Assembly: GCF_030454045.1 (NCBI RefSeq)
Contig: NZ_JAKDJE010000030.1
Location: 1 to 34,523 of the forward strand
Reading direction: 5' to 3'
Source: Psychrobacter sp.
Lineage (GTDB): Bacteria; Pseudomonadota; Gammaproteobacteria; Pseudomonadales; Moraxellaceae
Length of the DNA: 34,523 bases
This document shows, piece by piece, positions 25,392 through 34,302 of this stretch (within the stretch, counting starts at the first letter, position 1; every line of letters starts with the position of its first letter). The translations under genes and the position numbers were made by a program. The notes under the pieces were generated by a model, which ran no database searches, was not told where the DNA came from, and saw only the letters and a list, made by a program, of their open reading frames with translations.

Positions 25392-25457
25392 TATAATTAA
25401 CGTATTTTTAATTAACTACTTTCTCAATTAATTGTTGATAATGAGTCTCATAATACG

Positions 25458-25871
25458 TTATTTTACTTCTGAGGTAACTTCAACATCGATATTGCCTCGT
25501 GTGGCTTTAGAATATGGGCAGACGTCATGCGCTTTTTCGACCAGTTTTTGGATCTCATCAGCTGACAGATCGGTATTATCGGCGATTACATGGATTTTTA
25601 CTGAGAGTTTGTACTCGTGGTTGTCACCTTGCAACAGGTCAACAGACGTTTCAGTCGTTGAACCAAAGCGTGCGTCTTCCATCTTTTTGACAACGCCTAG
25701 TGCGCTATCAAAGCAAGCGCCATAGCCCATAGCAAGCAGTTGCTCAGGGTTATTGCCTTTTTGATTGCCACCTGGTGGGGCCATATTGATCTCAAGATCG
25801 CTATCGCTCAAGGTTGCCGTACCCATGCGGCCGCCCGTGACAGTAGACTTGGTTGAATATAAAGTTTTCAT
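25458..25871 (-). CDS. ohr: Ohr/OsmC-family organic hydroperoxide resistance peroxidase
   Basis: Ohr reduces organic hydroperoxides with a thiol pair recycled by lipoylated proteins. I chose ATG 25869-25871 because AAAGGATG lies just upstream; the frame is open 15 codons further, but without such a site. The 137-residue protein has the expected active-site residues: Arg15 (TGGRMG), Glu43 (NPEQLL), peroxidatic Cys53 (GYGACFDSAL) and resolving Cys118 (VCPYSKATRGN). Ohr subfamily spacing favours Ohr over OsmC. No OhrR regulator is adjacent. It is a single-gene unit. Confidence 0.93.
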   Translation of the reverse strand: MKTLYSTKSTVTGGRMGTATLSDSDLEINMAPPGGNQKGNNPEQLLAMGYGACFDSALGVVKKMEDARFGSTTETSVDLLQGDNHEYKLSVKIHVIADNTDLSADEIQKLVEKAHDVCPYSKATRGNIDVEVTSEVK

Positions 25872-26206
25872 AACACATCCTTTGTTTTGGTTTTTAGATT
25901 TTCGTGGTAAAGCCAAATATCCAACCTAGGATAACAAATCATTAAAACAGCTCAGTGAGTCAGTAGTAAATATTTACGACAACTTTGTAAATATGACTTT
26001 CACAGCTCTCTACAGTAGCAATACCTGCTGATGCTAAAACTGCCCCATACTGCGTTACAAATCTCGCTAAGGCATCTGCATTATCGTCGCTTTGTGCCTT
26101 GTCTGGAACAATTTTAGCGATCAGCAGTGCCTATTTGCGAATGTTCAACACGCCCTAATATCATCAAATTGGGTGATAAAAATCTAAATCATAAGGACAT
26201 TGTTCG
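25872..26206. other. intergenic region with a possible interspersed repeat
   Basis: The 335-bp gap between ohr and the lipoprotein gene contains no confident gene. Its middle part (about 25970-26162) carries an inverted repeat and an open minus-strand frame; see the repeat entry. The lipoprotein gene's promoter and ribosome-binding site (AAGGACA before ATG 26207) lie at its right end. Confidence 0.4.
26025..26127. repeat. inverted-repeat-bounded element, possibly a MITE-like or interspersed repeat
   Basis: CTGCTGATGCTAAAA (26025-26039) and TTTTAGCGATCAGCAG (26112-26127) are inverted copies differing by one inserted base, 72 nt apart. The DNA between them is less AT-rich than the rest of the gap. 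Read on the minus strand, it is open for about 57 codons without a start codon (for example DKAQSDDNADALARF), ending at a stop near 25970. This suggests either a mobile or repeated module or the relic of a gene. No other copy is evident in this window. Confidence 0.4.
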
Positions 26207-27109
26207 ATGAATAGAATGGTTGCGATATCTGGTGTTTTCTTCTGGACAATGCTTACTTTAATAGGCTGCGAAGTAGATGACGCCAGTTATGGTTCTGATA
26301 GCGACAATATTACGCTGACGAGCTTTGCCAATAGTTACGATAGTAAGGCCAACGATACTGCCGTTGCGCGCATCGATGAGACCTATCGTACAGGCGCACG
26401 CGAGATCAAAACCACCAATCTCATCAACAGTTATAGTAACCAGAGCCTAAATGATTTAGACAGAACCATATTGGCAGATAATTTTGAAGGTCGACTTGAG
26501 AATAAAGACATCGAAGTCAATGGTCGCACGGTCAAGCGTCCTATTTACGAAAAAAACAGTAATAACAAACTGGACTATCAAACCACCTATCAAACACTGA
26601 ACTTGTCTGGATTGAGTGCCAATAGTTATAGCGCTGGCACGAGTATTGAAGAGCGCCGCGGTATTCTCACCGATTTGAGCAACTACTCAGAAATTCCATC
26701 CAATGTTGCCTTTCCTGAAGGCTCCGTTTGTTATATCCCAGTGGTGACAAGCGAGCGCTCGTTTTTGGCATTTAATGAGAGAAATAAGACAGGATATACC
26801 TCAATAGGAAGATGGATTGACGCTGCCAAGCAACGCTTTAGTGACGACAGAGATCATAGAACCTCTCAGTTTGGTGTTGGTATAGCAAATAAGCAAAAAG
26901 CGGCGCAGGTGATGTTTTTTGCATATAACAATCAACCAGCCTACGAGTATAGTGGCGTTGAGTATGGCAATGACATATATGAAGCAAACTATGTTGCCAA
27001 GGGCAGCACTGATCCAAATATAGATAGCCGCTTTGGCGTGGTAGATTGTACGCTTGTGAACGAGGTGGCCGCAGACTTTATAACCGAGCAAATCAAGCGT
27101 TATTATTGA
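26207..27109 (+). CDS. putative lipoprotein of unknown function
   Basis: The 300-residue protein begins with a lipoprotein signal peptide and lipobox LIGC (lipidated Cys21). Asp/Ser/Asn-rich sequence follows, then a mixed globular part (about 140-300) with aromatic-rich stretches such as VMFFAYNNQPAYEYSGVEYG. Asp at position +3 after the Cys and an acidic linker do not clearly settle inner- versus outer-membrane sorting. I recognise no domain. It is monocistronic with a terminator downstream. LspA in the same window would process it. Confidence 0.7.
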   Translation: MNRMVAISGVFFWTMLTLIGCEVDDASYGSDSDNITLTSFANSYDSKANDTAVARIDETYRTGAREIKTTNLINSYSNQSLNDLDRTILADNFEGRLENKDIEVNGRTVKRPIYEKNSNNKLDYQTTYQTLNLSGLSANSYSAGTSIEERRGILTDLSNYSEIPSNVAFPEGSVCYIPVVTSERSFLAFNERNKTGYTSIGRWIDAAKQRFSDDRDHRTSQFGVGIANKQKAAQVMFFAYNNQPAYEYSGVEYGNDIYEANYVAKGSTDPNIDSRFGVVDCTLVNEVAADFITEQIKRYY

Positions 27110-27149
27110 TCTTGAGCCATCGCTATCACCAAGCCAAAAAGGCTTATTC

Positions 27150-27183
27150 ACACGCCCTATCTAATTGGTAGAGCGTGTTTTTT
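27150..27183 (+). terminator. terminator of the lipoprotein gene
   Basis: ACACGCCCTATC (27150-27161) and GGTAGAGCGTGT (27167-27178) form a stem with one mismatch and one G-T pair around a 5-nt loop, followed by a T run to 27183. Confidence 0.75.
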
Positions 27184-27290
27184 GTGCGTGAACTCTGCAC
27201 CATAACGCGAAATCGGCTACAATACGCTCATTATTGATTTTACTTATTTAGATTGACTTCTAAATGACACAACTGTTGAAGCTGAAAATT

Positions 27291-28886
27291 ATGAGCGTAG
27301 ATCCAAAGAAACTCAACAAAGAAGTGGCCAAGCGCCGCACCTTTGCCATTATCTCGCATCCCGATGCTGGTAAAACCACCATGACTGAAAAGCTGTTGTT
27401 ATGGGGACAAGCGATTCAGGTCGTAGGTGAGGTTAAAGGCCGTAAGACCGATCGCCATGCCACCTCAGATTGGATGAGCATGGAGCAAGAGCGCGGTATC
27501 TCAATCACCACCTCTGTCATGCAGTTCCCATACAAAGACCACATGGTCAACCTATTAGACACCCCAGGTCACGCCGACTTTAGTGAAGATACGTATCGTA
27601 CCTTGACTGCCGTGGATAGCGCACTGATGATGGTCGATGGCGCAAAAGGTGTCGAAGAACGAACCATCAAGCTGATGGAGGTTTGCCGCATGCGCGATAC
27701 GCCAATCATTTCGTTCGTCAACAAGCTCGATCGCCAGATTCGTGAGCCGCTTGAGCTACTGAGTGAAATCGAAGCGGTACTAAAGATTAAATGCGTGCCC
27801 GTCACATGGCCGATTGGCATGGGTCAGGATTTTGTTGGGGTGTATCACCTTGCAAAAGACAAAACCTATCTTTACGAGAAAGGCAATGGCGGCAAGATGA
27901 CCGTCTCTGAAACGCGTGAAGGCTACGATTATCCTGATATCCGCGAGCGTCTAGGTCAGCTGATGTTTGATGCTTTTGAGGAGTCACTTGAGCTGGTACA
28001 AATGGCGCTAGAAGAGTTCGACGTAGAGGCGTTTTTGGCAGGTGAGATGACGCCAGTTTTATTTGGTACGGCACTTGGTAACTTCGGTGTCAATATGGTA
28101 CTCGATACCTTGGTCAAATATGCCCCGCCACCAAAAGCCCATCCAACGACTGAGCGTGAAGTATCAGCAACCGAGACTGACTTTACAGGCTTTGTTTTTA
28201 AAATTCAGGCAAATATGGATCCACGTCACCGTGACCGCATCGCCTTCTTGCGCGTGTGCTCTGGCAAGTACGAGAAGGGCATGAAAATGAAGCACGTGCG
28301 TTTGGGTAAAGACGTCCGTATTGCCGATGCCTTGACATTCTTGGCCGGTGACCGTGAAGCGCTAGAAGAAGCCTATCCGGGCGATATCATTGGTTTACAC
28401 AACCACGGCACCATCTCTATCGGTGATAGCTTCACTGAAGGTGAGGAGCTGAGCTTTACCGGTATTCCTCATTTTGCTCCTGAATTGTTCCGCCGCGTGG
28501 TACTAAAAGATCCGCTCAAATCAAAAGCCCTGCAAAAAGGACTACAGCAATTAAGCGAAGAGGGTGCCACGCAGGTATTTATGCCGCAAATCAATAATGA
28601 TTTGGTCTTGGGCGCGGTTGGGGTGCTACAGTTTGAAGTGGTCGCGCATCGCCTCAAAGAAGAATACAAAGTGCAATGTACCTTTGAGCCAGTATCGATT
28701 GCCACTGTACGCTGGATTCATTGTGATGATGACGTGGCTTTGGCAAAGTTCAAGAAAAAAGCCCATGACCAGTTATCAATCGATGGCGGTGGTTATCTGA
28801 CTTACCTTGCGCCATCACGGGTCAATTTACAATTGATGCAAGATCGTTATCCAGAGATCACCTTTAGCAGCACGCGTGAGCATTAA
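27291..28886 (+). CDS. prfC: peptide chain release factor 3
   Basis: RF3 is a translational GTPase that recycles RF1 and RF2 after termination. The G motifs are intact: SHPDAGKTT (G1), LLDTPGHADFSEDTYRTL (G3) and FVNKLDR (G4), with the ERGISITTS switch region. Domains II and III follow, with GFVFKIQANMDPRHRDR and the C-terminal GVLQFEVVAHRL. I prefer ATG 27291 (531 residues), because it places VAKRRTFAIISHP at the usual distance from the N-terminus; ATG 27264 is open too, and neither has a strong ribosome-binding site. It has a single-gene terminator. Confidence 0.96.
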   Translation: MSVDPKKLNKEVAKRRTFAIISHPDAGKTTMTEKLLLWGQAIQVVGEVKGRKTDRHATSDWMSMEQERGISITTSVMQFPYKDHMVNLLDTPGHADFSEDTYRTLTAVDSALMMVDGAKGVEERTIKLMEVCRMRDTPIISFVNKLDRQIREPLELLSEIEAVLKIKCVPVTWPIGMGQDFVGVYHLAKDKTYLYEKGNGGKMTVSETREGYDYPDIRERLGQLMFDAFEESLELVQMALEEFDVEAFLAGEMTPVLFGTALGNFGVNMVLDTLVKYAPPPKAHPTTEREVSATETDFTGFVFKIQANMDPRHRDRIAFLRVCSGKYEKGMKMKHVRLGKDVRIADALTFLAGDREALEEAYPGDIIGLHNHGTISIGDSFTEGEELSFTGIPHFAPELFRRVVLKDPLKSKALQKGLQQLSEEGATQVFMPQINNDLVLGAVGVLQFEVVAHRLKEEYKVQCTFEPVSIATVRWIHCDDDVALAKFKKKAHDQLSIDGGGYLTYLAPSRVNLQLMQDRYPEITFSSTREH

Positions 28887-28930
28887 AATTATTTGTATCA
28901 AATATACCTGCATCGCTTATTGTTCAATGA

Positions 28931-28957
28931 TTAAGACACGCTAGCCGTGTCTTTTTT
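28931..28957 (+). terminator. prfC terminator
   Basis: A perfect 8-bp stem (AAGACACG at 28933-28940, CGTGTCTT at 28946-28953) has a CTAGC loop and is followed by T residues. Confidence 0.85.
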
Positions 28958-29103
28958 ATTGTCCGTTATTTATGCCGCAAATGAGTCAAGAGAGGTTTTG
29001 AGTGATTAGCAACACTTCAAAAACACAAACAGTGTTCCTACAATACAGCGCGATTGTTACGGTAGAATGTATTACAACATTTTATATTTATAAAAGAGGA
29101 TGC

Positions 29104-29958
29104 ATGAAAGCTATGGTTCAATCTCATCTTAATAGGTTCACGCTGATGCATATTTCTTTAGGCAGAGTAGGGCGTACACGGCGAATTGGTCTTTTAGCGA
29201 GCGGCCTATTATTGGGTGCGGTCAGCATATCTGTCAACGCAGGCAGCTTCGTCAGTACGACAGAATATCTTGACTATCAATTACCAGAAAATATCCAAAA
29301 AGTCTGCACTGAGCATGACAATTGCCCAGATATTGAAGTCGAATATCTCAAAAGCAATCACAGCTGGATAGACAACACCGTCAATGCACGTATCGATAAT
29401 TTGGTCGTTAATAGCAAACCCACTGAATCAGAGCCTATTAAAACAAAAAGCAGTCGGGCAGACGTCACGGCTGCGATCGATGATTTTGCCGCCTCGCAGC
29501 TTCAGGACACGCCTGAAGAGGTTTCGTGGGCTTATAACTTGATGGTGACGCCTGATTATTTGGGTCATGTCAATAACTTTGAGCTGTTTGAGATCAACTC
29601 TTACGTCTTTACTGGCGGTGCTCACGGTATGCCTTATAGTGAGTACTTGACGTTCGATCTGAATACCAAAAAACAAGTCACCCTTGATGATATGCTGATC
29701 AAAGGTCAAAAGCCTCGTTTTGAAGCGCTTGCCCATGAGGCATATAAAACATGGGTGAAGACCGTCGCTGACGATGTCAGTAGCTATGAGAAAAGTTGGC
29801 CGTTTACGCTAAGCGACAATGTGACCTTGACAGATACAGGTATGAATATTCGTTATCAGCACTATTCTATTGGCCCGTATGCTTATGGTATGCCGGTATT
29901 GAGTATCCCTTATAGCAAGCTTCACAACGTGATAAAGCCTCAATTTATACAACAATAG
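29104..29958 (+). CDS. exported DUF3298 (RsiV-like) domain protein
   Basis: I prefer ATG 29104, preceded by AGAGGA; GTG 29002 is also open with a fair upstream site. The N-terminus has a long Arg-containing signal sequence (RRIGLLASGLLLGAVSISVNA, ending about residue 46). The C-terminal half shows the DUF3298/DUF4163 hallmark VFTGGAHGMPYSEYLTFDL followed by KKQVTLDDML, then the Tyr-rich IGPYAYGMPVLSIPYSKL. In other bacteria this fold occurs in lysozyme-sensing or anti-sigma proteins (RsiV) and in uncharacterised periplasmic proteins. No sigma factor is adjacent, so a stand-alone periplasmic role is likelier. An FHA gene follows after 114 bp. Confidence 0.8.
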   Translation: MKAMVQSHLNRFTLMHISLGRVGRTRRIGLLASGLLLGAVSISVNAGSFVSTTEYLDYQLPENIQKVCTEHDNCPDIEVEYLKSNHSWIDNTVNARIDNLVVNSKPTESEPIKTKSSRADVTAAIDDFAASQLQDTPEEVSWAYNLMVTPDYLGHVNNFELFEINSYVFTGGAHGMPYSEYLTFDLNTKKQVTLDDMLIKGQKPRFEALAHEAYKTWVKTVADDVSSYEKSWPFTLSDNVTLTDTGMNIRYQHYSIGPYAYGMPVLSIPYSKLHNVIKPQFIQQ

Positions 29959-30072
29959 ACAAACAGATAAATACTGATTATGACTGTTACCACAGAGTCG
30001 TCAGTTGATTGATATAGATAGTAATTTGCTTAAAAGCGTTTAAAAATTAATAGAAAAATAAGGAGTAACAAG

Positions 30073-31167
30073 ATGACGGATAATACAGATAGCGTAAGCA
30101 CGACAGCAGAGATGGATACTTGGCAACTAAATGCGTTAACAGAGGCGCTGGGTGATCTGACACTGACAGTCGAGGATAGCTTGTCTGTTGGTCGCGGCGG
30201 TGACAATGATGTGGTACTCGGCAGCAAGCAGGTATCTCGTAATCATGCCGTGCTGAGCGTACTAGACGGTCAGTTATACGTAAAAGACTTAGACTCTTCT
30301 AATGGGACGTTTATCAACGATCAGCGCATCGTTGGCAACGAATCCAATCAATTACAAGCTGAGGACACGCTTGGTTTTGCAAGCTTTAGTTTTAAGGTGC
30401 AAGCTCCAGTCGCAAGTGAAAATGCGACTAAAGCAGAAGAGACGCTAGCACCAGCAATAACAGAGGAATCAGCGCACAGTATCGATAATGAGGCTACTCA
30501 AACACAAGTGCCTGAGCATGAAGAATGTATTATTGAAGACCCTGTGGTCAGCGAACCAGTCGTAAAACAAACAGGTATCGAGGAGATCGTACTTACTGCA
30601 GAGGATGCAGAGACATCACCTGTTATTAGTCCTTCAGACACTGTAACGGATTTGGCAGACGCGTCTGATATTGAGACGACTGAAGCGGTTACATCAGCCA
30701 CGCAAGAGCCAGTAGTCAAAGAGACAGGTATTGACACTGTTTTGTCCGCTGCAGACAGCACAGCGCCTACAGCAGCCGAACCAACAGTAACGGAGCCAGA
30801 AACTGTGACGACCAACGCGCCATCAAAACCGACAGCATCTCATGATGCTGAGCCGACTGTACGTGAAGAGCCAGCAGTCCAAGCTGAACATGACAAGACA
30901 ACTAAGACGGAATTACAAGAAGAAGCTGATCCTGAGGTACTAAAAGCCAAGCAGGCTGCAACAGCGCAATTCTCTGGAACTGCCAATTTAGGGCAAGAGC
31001 ACGATCTTGGCACCCAAGGCAACAACGCGATGGATCAAGAAATCAGTAATCCTGCTAACAAAGGTCATGTAGAGAAAAAGTCTAGCGGTGGTTGGTTTAT
31101 ATGGGTATTCGCTGCCATTTTGATCATTGGCCTAGCATTATGGCTATTTAACATGGGTGTTATGTAA
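30073..31167 (+). CDS. FHA-domain protein with C-terminal membrane anchor
   Basis: The 364-residue protein has a forkhead-associated phosphothreonine-binding domain at about residues 18-108. The key residues are visible: Arg41 (SVGRGG), Ser55/His58 (VSRNHAVL) and Asn77 (DSSNGTFIND). A long acidic Thr/Glu/Ala/Pro-rich linker (about 110-335) contains a repeated unit: EPVVKQTGIEEIVLTAED (161-178) and EPVVKETGIDTVLSAAD (212-228). The protein ends in one membrane helix at about 341-361, so the FHA domain is tethered on the cytoplasmic side. AAGGAGTAAC lies before the ATG. No kinase or phosphatase is adjacent, so the phosphoprotein partner is unknown. Confidence 0.88.
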   Translation: MTDNTDSVSTTAEMDTWQLNALTEALGDLTLTVEDSLSVGRGGDNDVVLGSKQVSRNHAVLSVLDGQLYVKDLDSSNGTFINDQRIVGNESNQLQAEDTLGFASFSFKVQAPVASENATKAEETLAPAITEESAHSIDNEATQTQVPEHEECIIEDPVVSEPVVKQTGIEEIVLTAEDAETSPVISPSDTVTDLADASDIETTEAVTSATQEPVVKETGIDTVLSAADSTAPTAAEPTVTEPETVTTNAPSKPTASHDAEPTVREEPAVQAEHDKTTKTELQEEADPEVLKAKQAATAQFSGTANLGQEHDLGTQGNNAMDQEISNPANKGHVEKKSSGGWFIWVFAAILIIGLALWLFNMGVM

Positions 31168-31308
31168 TGATAGCCCTTATACATGGTTTGGATACAACCG
31201 CGCTTAGATAGCCGTTATGTTTATGAGCGTTGTATTGCAACAGCTGATTTATAAAAGCTGATGCGTATCCATAACTTTGTATAAATATCGATAGGTAAAT
31301 AAGCCAAT

Positions 31309-31343
31309 ATAGCGCCAACATTCAAATAAGATGTTGGCGCTAT
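31309..31343. terminator. hairpin between the FHA gene and trpE
   Basis: A perfect 13-bp stem (ATAGCGCCAACAT at 31309-31321, ATGTTGGCGCTAT at 31331-31343) has a 9-nt loop. Only a weak T tract (ATTTCATTT) follows. It may terminate the FHA transcript. A trp attenuator is less likely, because no Trp-codon-rich leader ORF precedes it. Confidence 0.55.
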
Positions 31344-31403
31344 ATTTCATTTGGCCGCTTGCCGTTTTATTTTTTGCCAGTATGTTGTTAAGAGAGCGTT
31401 ACT

Positions 31404-32900
31404 ATGATGACTTTCGAAGAGTATCAAGCCTTTAAAGACCGAGGTTTTAGTCATGCCCCTTTAGTAAAAAAGCGCTTGATGGATGCACAGACTCCCGTGT
31501 CTATGTTCTCCAAAGTGCGCGATTTGAATGGTTCGGCTTACCTGTTTGAATCCGTGGTAGGCGATGAGCGCTGGGCACGATATTCAATGATAGGGTTGGG
31601 CAGTGACTTGATTTTGCAGTATGCTGATGGGTATATGATCACGAAAAAAAACGATCATACTGAGACAGACATGGTAAAAGATCCTTTCGGCTATATTCGT
31701 CAACTGATGGCGCAGTATCAAATGCCAACCGCTGAGGATGTGCCGGCATTACCGAGTTTTAGCGGTGGCCTAGTGGGTTATTTGGGTTACGATATGGTTC
31801 GTATTATTGAGCCTAGTGTGGGCCGATCTGATGCGGCCAACCCAATGACGATGCCAGATATGTGGCTGATGCTATCAATGAGTGTTATCGTCTTTGATAA
31901 TTTAGAAAATACCTTGTCCATTATCGTTTATGCCGACTGTCAAACAGAAGAGGGCTATAGCAAGGCCATTCGCGAATTAGAAAAAATCGAAGAAAAGTTG
32001 TCTGAGCCATCTAACTTATCTGCCCCAGTCATGCCGACACCAGCATTCACATCGCAAACAGGTAGCGAGAAGTATGCTAACGATGTCACTCAGATAAAAG
32101 AGTATATCGCAGCAGGTGAGGTGAGACAGGTAGTACCATCGCAGCGATTGACGGCGGATTATACAGGGGATTCGCTGGCAGTATATCGGGCATTACGCTA
32201 TCTCAACCCATCGCCTTATTTGTTTTTGGTGCATGGCTATACGCTCGATGATCATAAGCGTTTTGATATCATTGGTGCCTCTCCTGAGATTCTCTCACGG
32301 GTTGAGGATAGCAAAGTCACTGTGCGCCCAGTAGCAGGAGCACGTAAGCGCGGACAAGATAGCGCTGAGGATTTGGCATTTGAGACAGAGTTGCTGCAGA
32401 ATGAAAAAGACATAGCCGAGCATGTAAGGCTTATTGATTTAAGCCGTAACGACATCGGCTGCGTCTGTGAGCAGGACAGTATTGAAGTCACAGAAAAGAT
32501 GCTCATTGAGCGCTATTCACAAGCCATGCACATCGTGTCCAATGTAGAGGGGATAATACGTGCTGACAAGGACGCGCTCGATGTATTTTGTGCGACGTTT
32601 CCGGCAAGCACGCTATCAGGCACACCCAAAATTCGCGCCATGCAAATCCTAGATGAGATAGAGCCAGTGCGCCGGACGGTCTTTGGCGGCTCAGTGGGCT
32701 ATCTTGGCTGGAATGGAAATATGGATATGGCCATTGCCATTCGCACAGCTGTAATGCGCCGTGGCAAGATACATATTCAAGCGGGTGCAAGCATCGTTGC
32801 CGATTCTGTGCCAGAAGCGGAGTGGGATGAAACCAACAACAAAGCGTTGGCATTGATAAAAGCGGTAAAAATGGCCTGTAATGGCTTGCGTATTCGCTAG
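31404..32900 (+). CDS. trpE: anthranilate synthase component I
   Basis: TrpE converts chorismate to anthranilate, with ammonia from TrpG, in the first tryptophan-specific step. It has 498 residues, a normal length. The N-terminal domain carries the feedback-site-type segment YLFESVVGDERWARYSMIG. The chorismate-binding C-terminal half has GEVRQVVPSQRL, SPYLFLVHG, IGASPEILSR, RPVAGARKRG, LLQNEKDIAEHVRLIDLSRND, PASTLSGTPKIRAM and GGSVGYLGWNGNMDMAIAIRT. The KIRAMQILDEIEP end marks TrpE rather than PabB. No trpG, trpD or trpC follows in the window; a tRNA cluster does, so the other trp genes are elsewhere. Confidence 0.96.
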   Translation: MMTFEEYQAFKDRGFSHAPLVKKRLMDAQTPVSMFSKVRDLNGSAYLFESVVGDERWARYSMIGLGSDLILQYADGYMITKKNDHTETDMVKDPFGYIRQLMAQYQMPTAEDVPALPSFSGGLVGYLGYDMVRIIEPSVGRSDAANPMTMPDMWLMLSMSVIVFDNLENTLSIIVYADCQTEEGYSKAIRELEKIEEKLSEPSNLSAPVMPTPAFTSQTGSEKYANDVTQIKEYIAAGEVRQVVPSQRLTADYTGDSLAVYRALRYLNPSPYLFLVHGYTLDDHKRFDIIGASPEILSRVEDSKVTVRPVAGARKRGQDSAEDLAFETELLQNEKDIAEHVRLIDLSRNDIGCVCEQDSIEVTEKMLIERYSQAMHIVSNVEGIIRADKDALDVFCATFPASTLSGTPKIRAMQILDEIEPVRRTVFGGSVGYLGWNGNMDMAIAIRTAVMRRGKIHIQAGASIVADSVPEAEWDETNNKALALIKAVKMACNGLRIR

Positions 32901-33043
32901 TTGCTTTGCTTGTTGTTTGCTAGAAGAAAGTGGGTTCTTCATTAATAGCAATGATGCCGTATTTTTCTTTAGAAAAAATAACAGCATAATCAGTGGCTTG
33001 GATATTTTTATTAAAATAATTGAAAAAAAATATGAAAAAGAGC

Positions 33044-33071
33044 TTGCGCATCTCAAAATATTTGATAGAAT
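33044..33071 (+). promoter_or_regulatory. promoter of the tRNA cluster
   Basis: -35 TTGCGC (33044-33049) and -10 TAGAAT (33066-33071) are separated by 16 bp. The downstream GCCACC discriminator is G+C-rich, as expected for a stringently controlled stable-RNA promoter. It lies 22 bp before the first tRNA. Confidence 0.7.
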
Positions 33072-33093
33072 AGCCACCACTTTAAGAGAACAA

Positions 33094-33169
<76 letters not shown>

Positions 33170-33236
33170 TCTCTCTTAAAGCAGCTTTTTATGAACTTGT
33201 CTTAAATGAAAGTCATTTTTGTTCAAAGCAACCTAA

Positions 33237-33320
33237 GGTGGGGTTGGGGAGCGGTCAAACCCAACAGACTGTAAATCTGTCGCGAAAGCTTCGAAGGTTC
33301 GAATCCTTCCCCCACCACCA
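33237..33320 (+). tRNA. tRNA-Tyr (anticodon GTA)
   Basis: An 84-nt class II tRNA with a long variable arm. Acceptor GGTGGGG pairs with CCCCACC, the loop CTGTAAA gives anticodon GTA, and CCA is encoded. Second in the cluster. Confidence 0.97.
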
Positions 33321-33404
33321 TATTTTTTAAAAGTTTGTTATAGCGCCAAGCATGCTCTATATAGTTTACAACTCTCGATTAGAATTGTTAAGATTAGAGT
33401 AAAT

Positions 33405-33478
33405 GCGGGTGTGGTATAATGGTAACACCTTAGCCTTCCAAGCTAATGACGCGGGTTCGATTCCCGCCACCCGCTCCA
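33405..33478 (+). tRNA. tRNA-Gly (anticodon TCC)
   Basis: A 74-nt cloverleaf: acceptor GCGGGTG pairs with CACCCGC, the loop CTTCCAA gives anticodon TCC (reads GGA), and CCA is encoded. Third in the cluster. Confidence 0.97.
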
Positions 33479-33581
33479 TATATACACCATCGCAAAGCCT
33501 ATTAATTATTCATCACGACATCAGTTATTACTACTGAATCGTGATATTTTTTTTAGTGCAGCTTAAAGGTTTGTAATTTAC

Positions 33582-33656
<75 letters not shown>

Positions 33657-33890
33657 TTTATTGTTTACACCTTTTACGCTTGTTTTGCTATTTATATATA
33701 GCTTTGCGTCAATATCGAAACGATAGACTATTGAAACATAAAAAATTATACGACATATAATGATTCAAAGGTGACACTAAGGTGTTGCCTTTTAGTGCTG
33801 TCAGTACATCACGAAATATTGGTTTTAATGGCTTACTATATAATAGTGTTCAATCTAGCAGATTGATAGTATTAAAACTGGTAGACGAGT

Positions 33891-34208
33891 ATGCAAACAT
33901 TAATACATTATTTTTTGCATTTTGGTTTTCCTCTCGTCATTGCGGTTATATTTTTTGAGAAAGAATGGAAAAAAGCCTATCTGGTTTTGCTAGCGACGAT
34001 GTTGGTGGATGTAGACCACTTAGTTGCTAACCCAATTTTCCAGGCCAACAGATGTAGTATTCATTTTCATCCGTTACATACGTATTATGCAATGCTGGTA
34101 TATGTGGCTTTACTATTTTTTCGTAAACCCTTTAACATCATTGGCATTGGCTTGCTTTTTCATATGTTAACGGATTCTATAGATTGTTTGATGATGTCAG
34201 TTAGCTGA
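33891..34208 (+). CDS. small membrane protein of DUF6122 type
   Basis: The 105-residue protein has three or four hydrophobic segments. A conserved-looking polar centre contains MLVDVDHLVANPIFQANRCSIHFHPLH, with Asp and His residues arranged as in the YdjM-like membrane metal-dependent hydrolase superfamily, and a later FHMLTDSIDC. This layout agrees with the DUF6122 family, whose function is unknown. The gene sits between the tRNA cluster and tuf, where many relatives have no gene. It lies 234 bp after the last tRNA and has its own AT-rich upstream region; its ribosome-binding site is weak. Confidence 0.75.
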   Translation: MQTLIHYFLHFGFPLVIAVIFFEKEWKKAYLVLLATMLVDVDHLVANPIFQANRCSIHFHPLHTYYAMLVYVALLFFRKPFNIIGIGLLFHMLTDSIDCLMMSVS

Positions 34209-34254
34209 TATCTTTGTACATCAAATCGTTGAGCGATTATAAGTAGCATTATAT

Positions 34255-34291
34255 TCGAAACCTCTTTAGACAATAGAAAGACGGGTTTCGA
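34255..34291. repeat. hairpin between the small membrane-protein gene and tuf
   Basis: TCGAAACC (34255-34262) pairs perfectly with GGTTTCGA (34284-34291). Inside it TCTTT (34263-34267) pairs with AAAGA (34277-34281) across a 2-nt bulge, leaving a 9-nt loop. No T run follows. It could be an RNA processing site or a terminator variant. Confidence 0.5.
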
Positions 34292-34302
34292 TCAAGAGAG
34301 AT

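Noticed and set aside
31185..31260. Short ORF upstream of trpE as a trp leader peptide
   Set aside because: The frame beginning MVWIQPRL has only one Trp codon, and its stop is too far from the 31309-31343 hairpin for classical attenuation.
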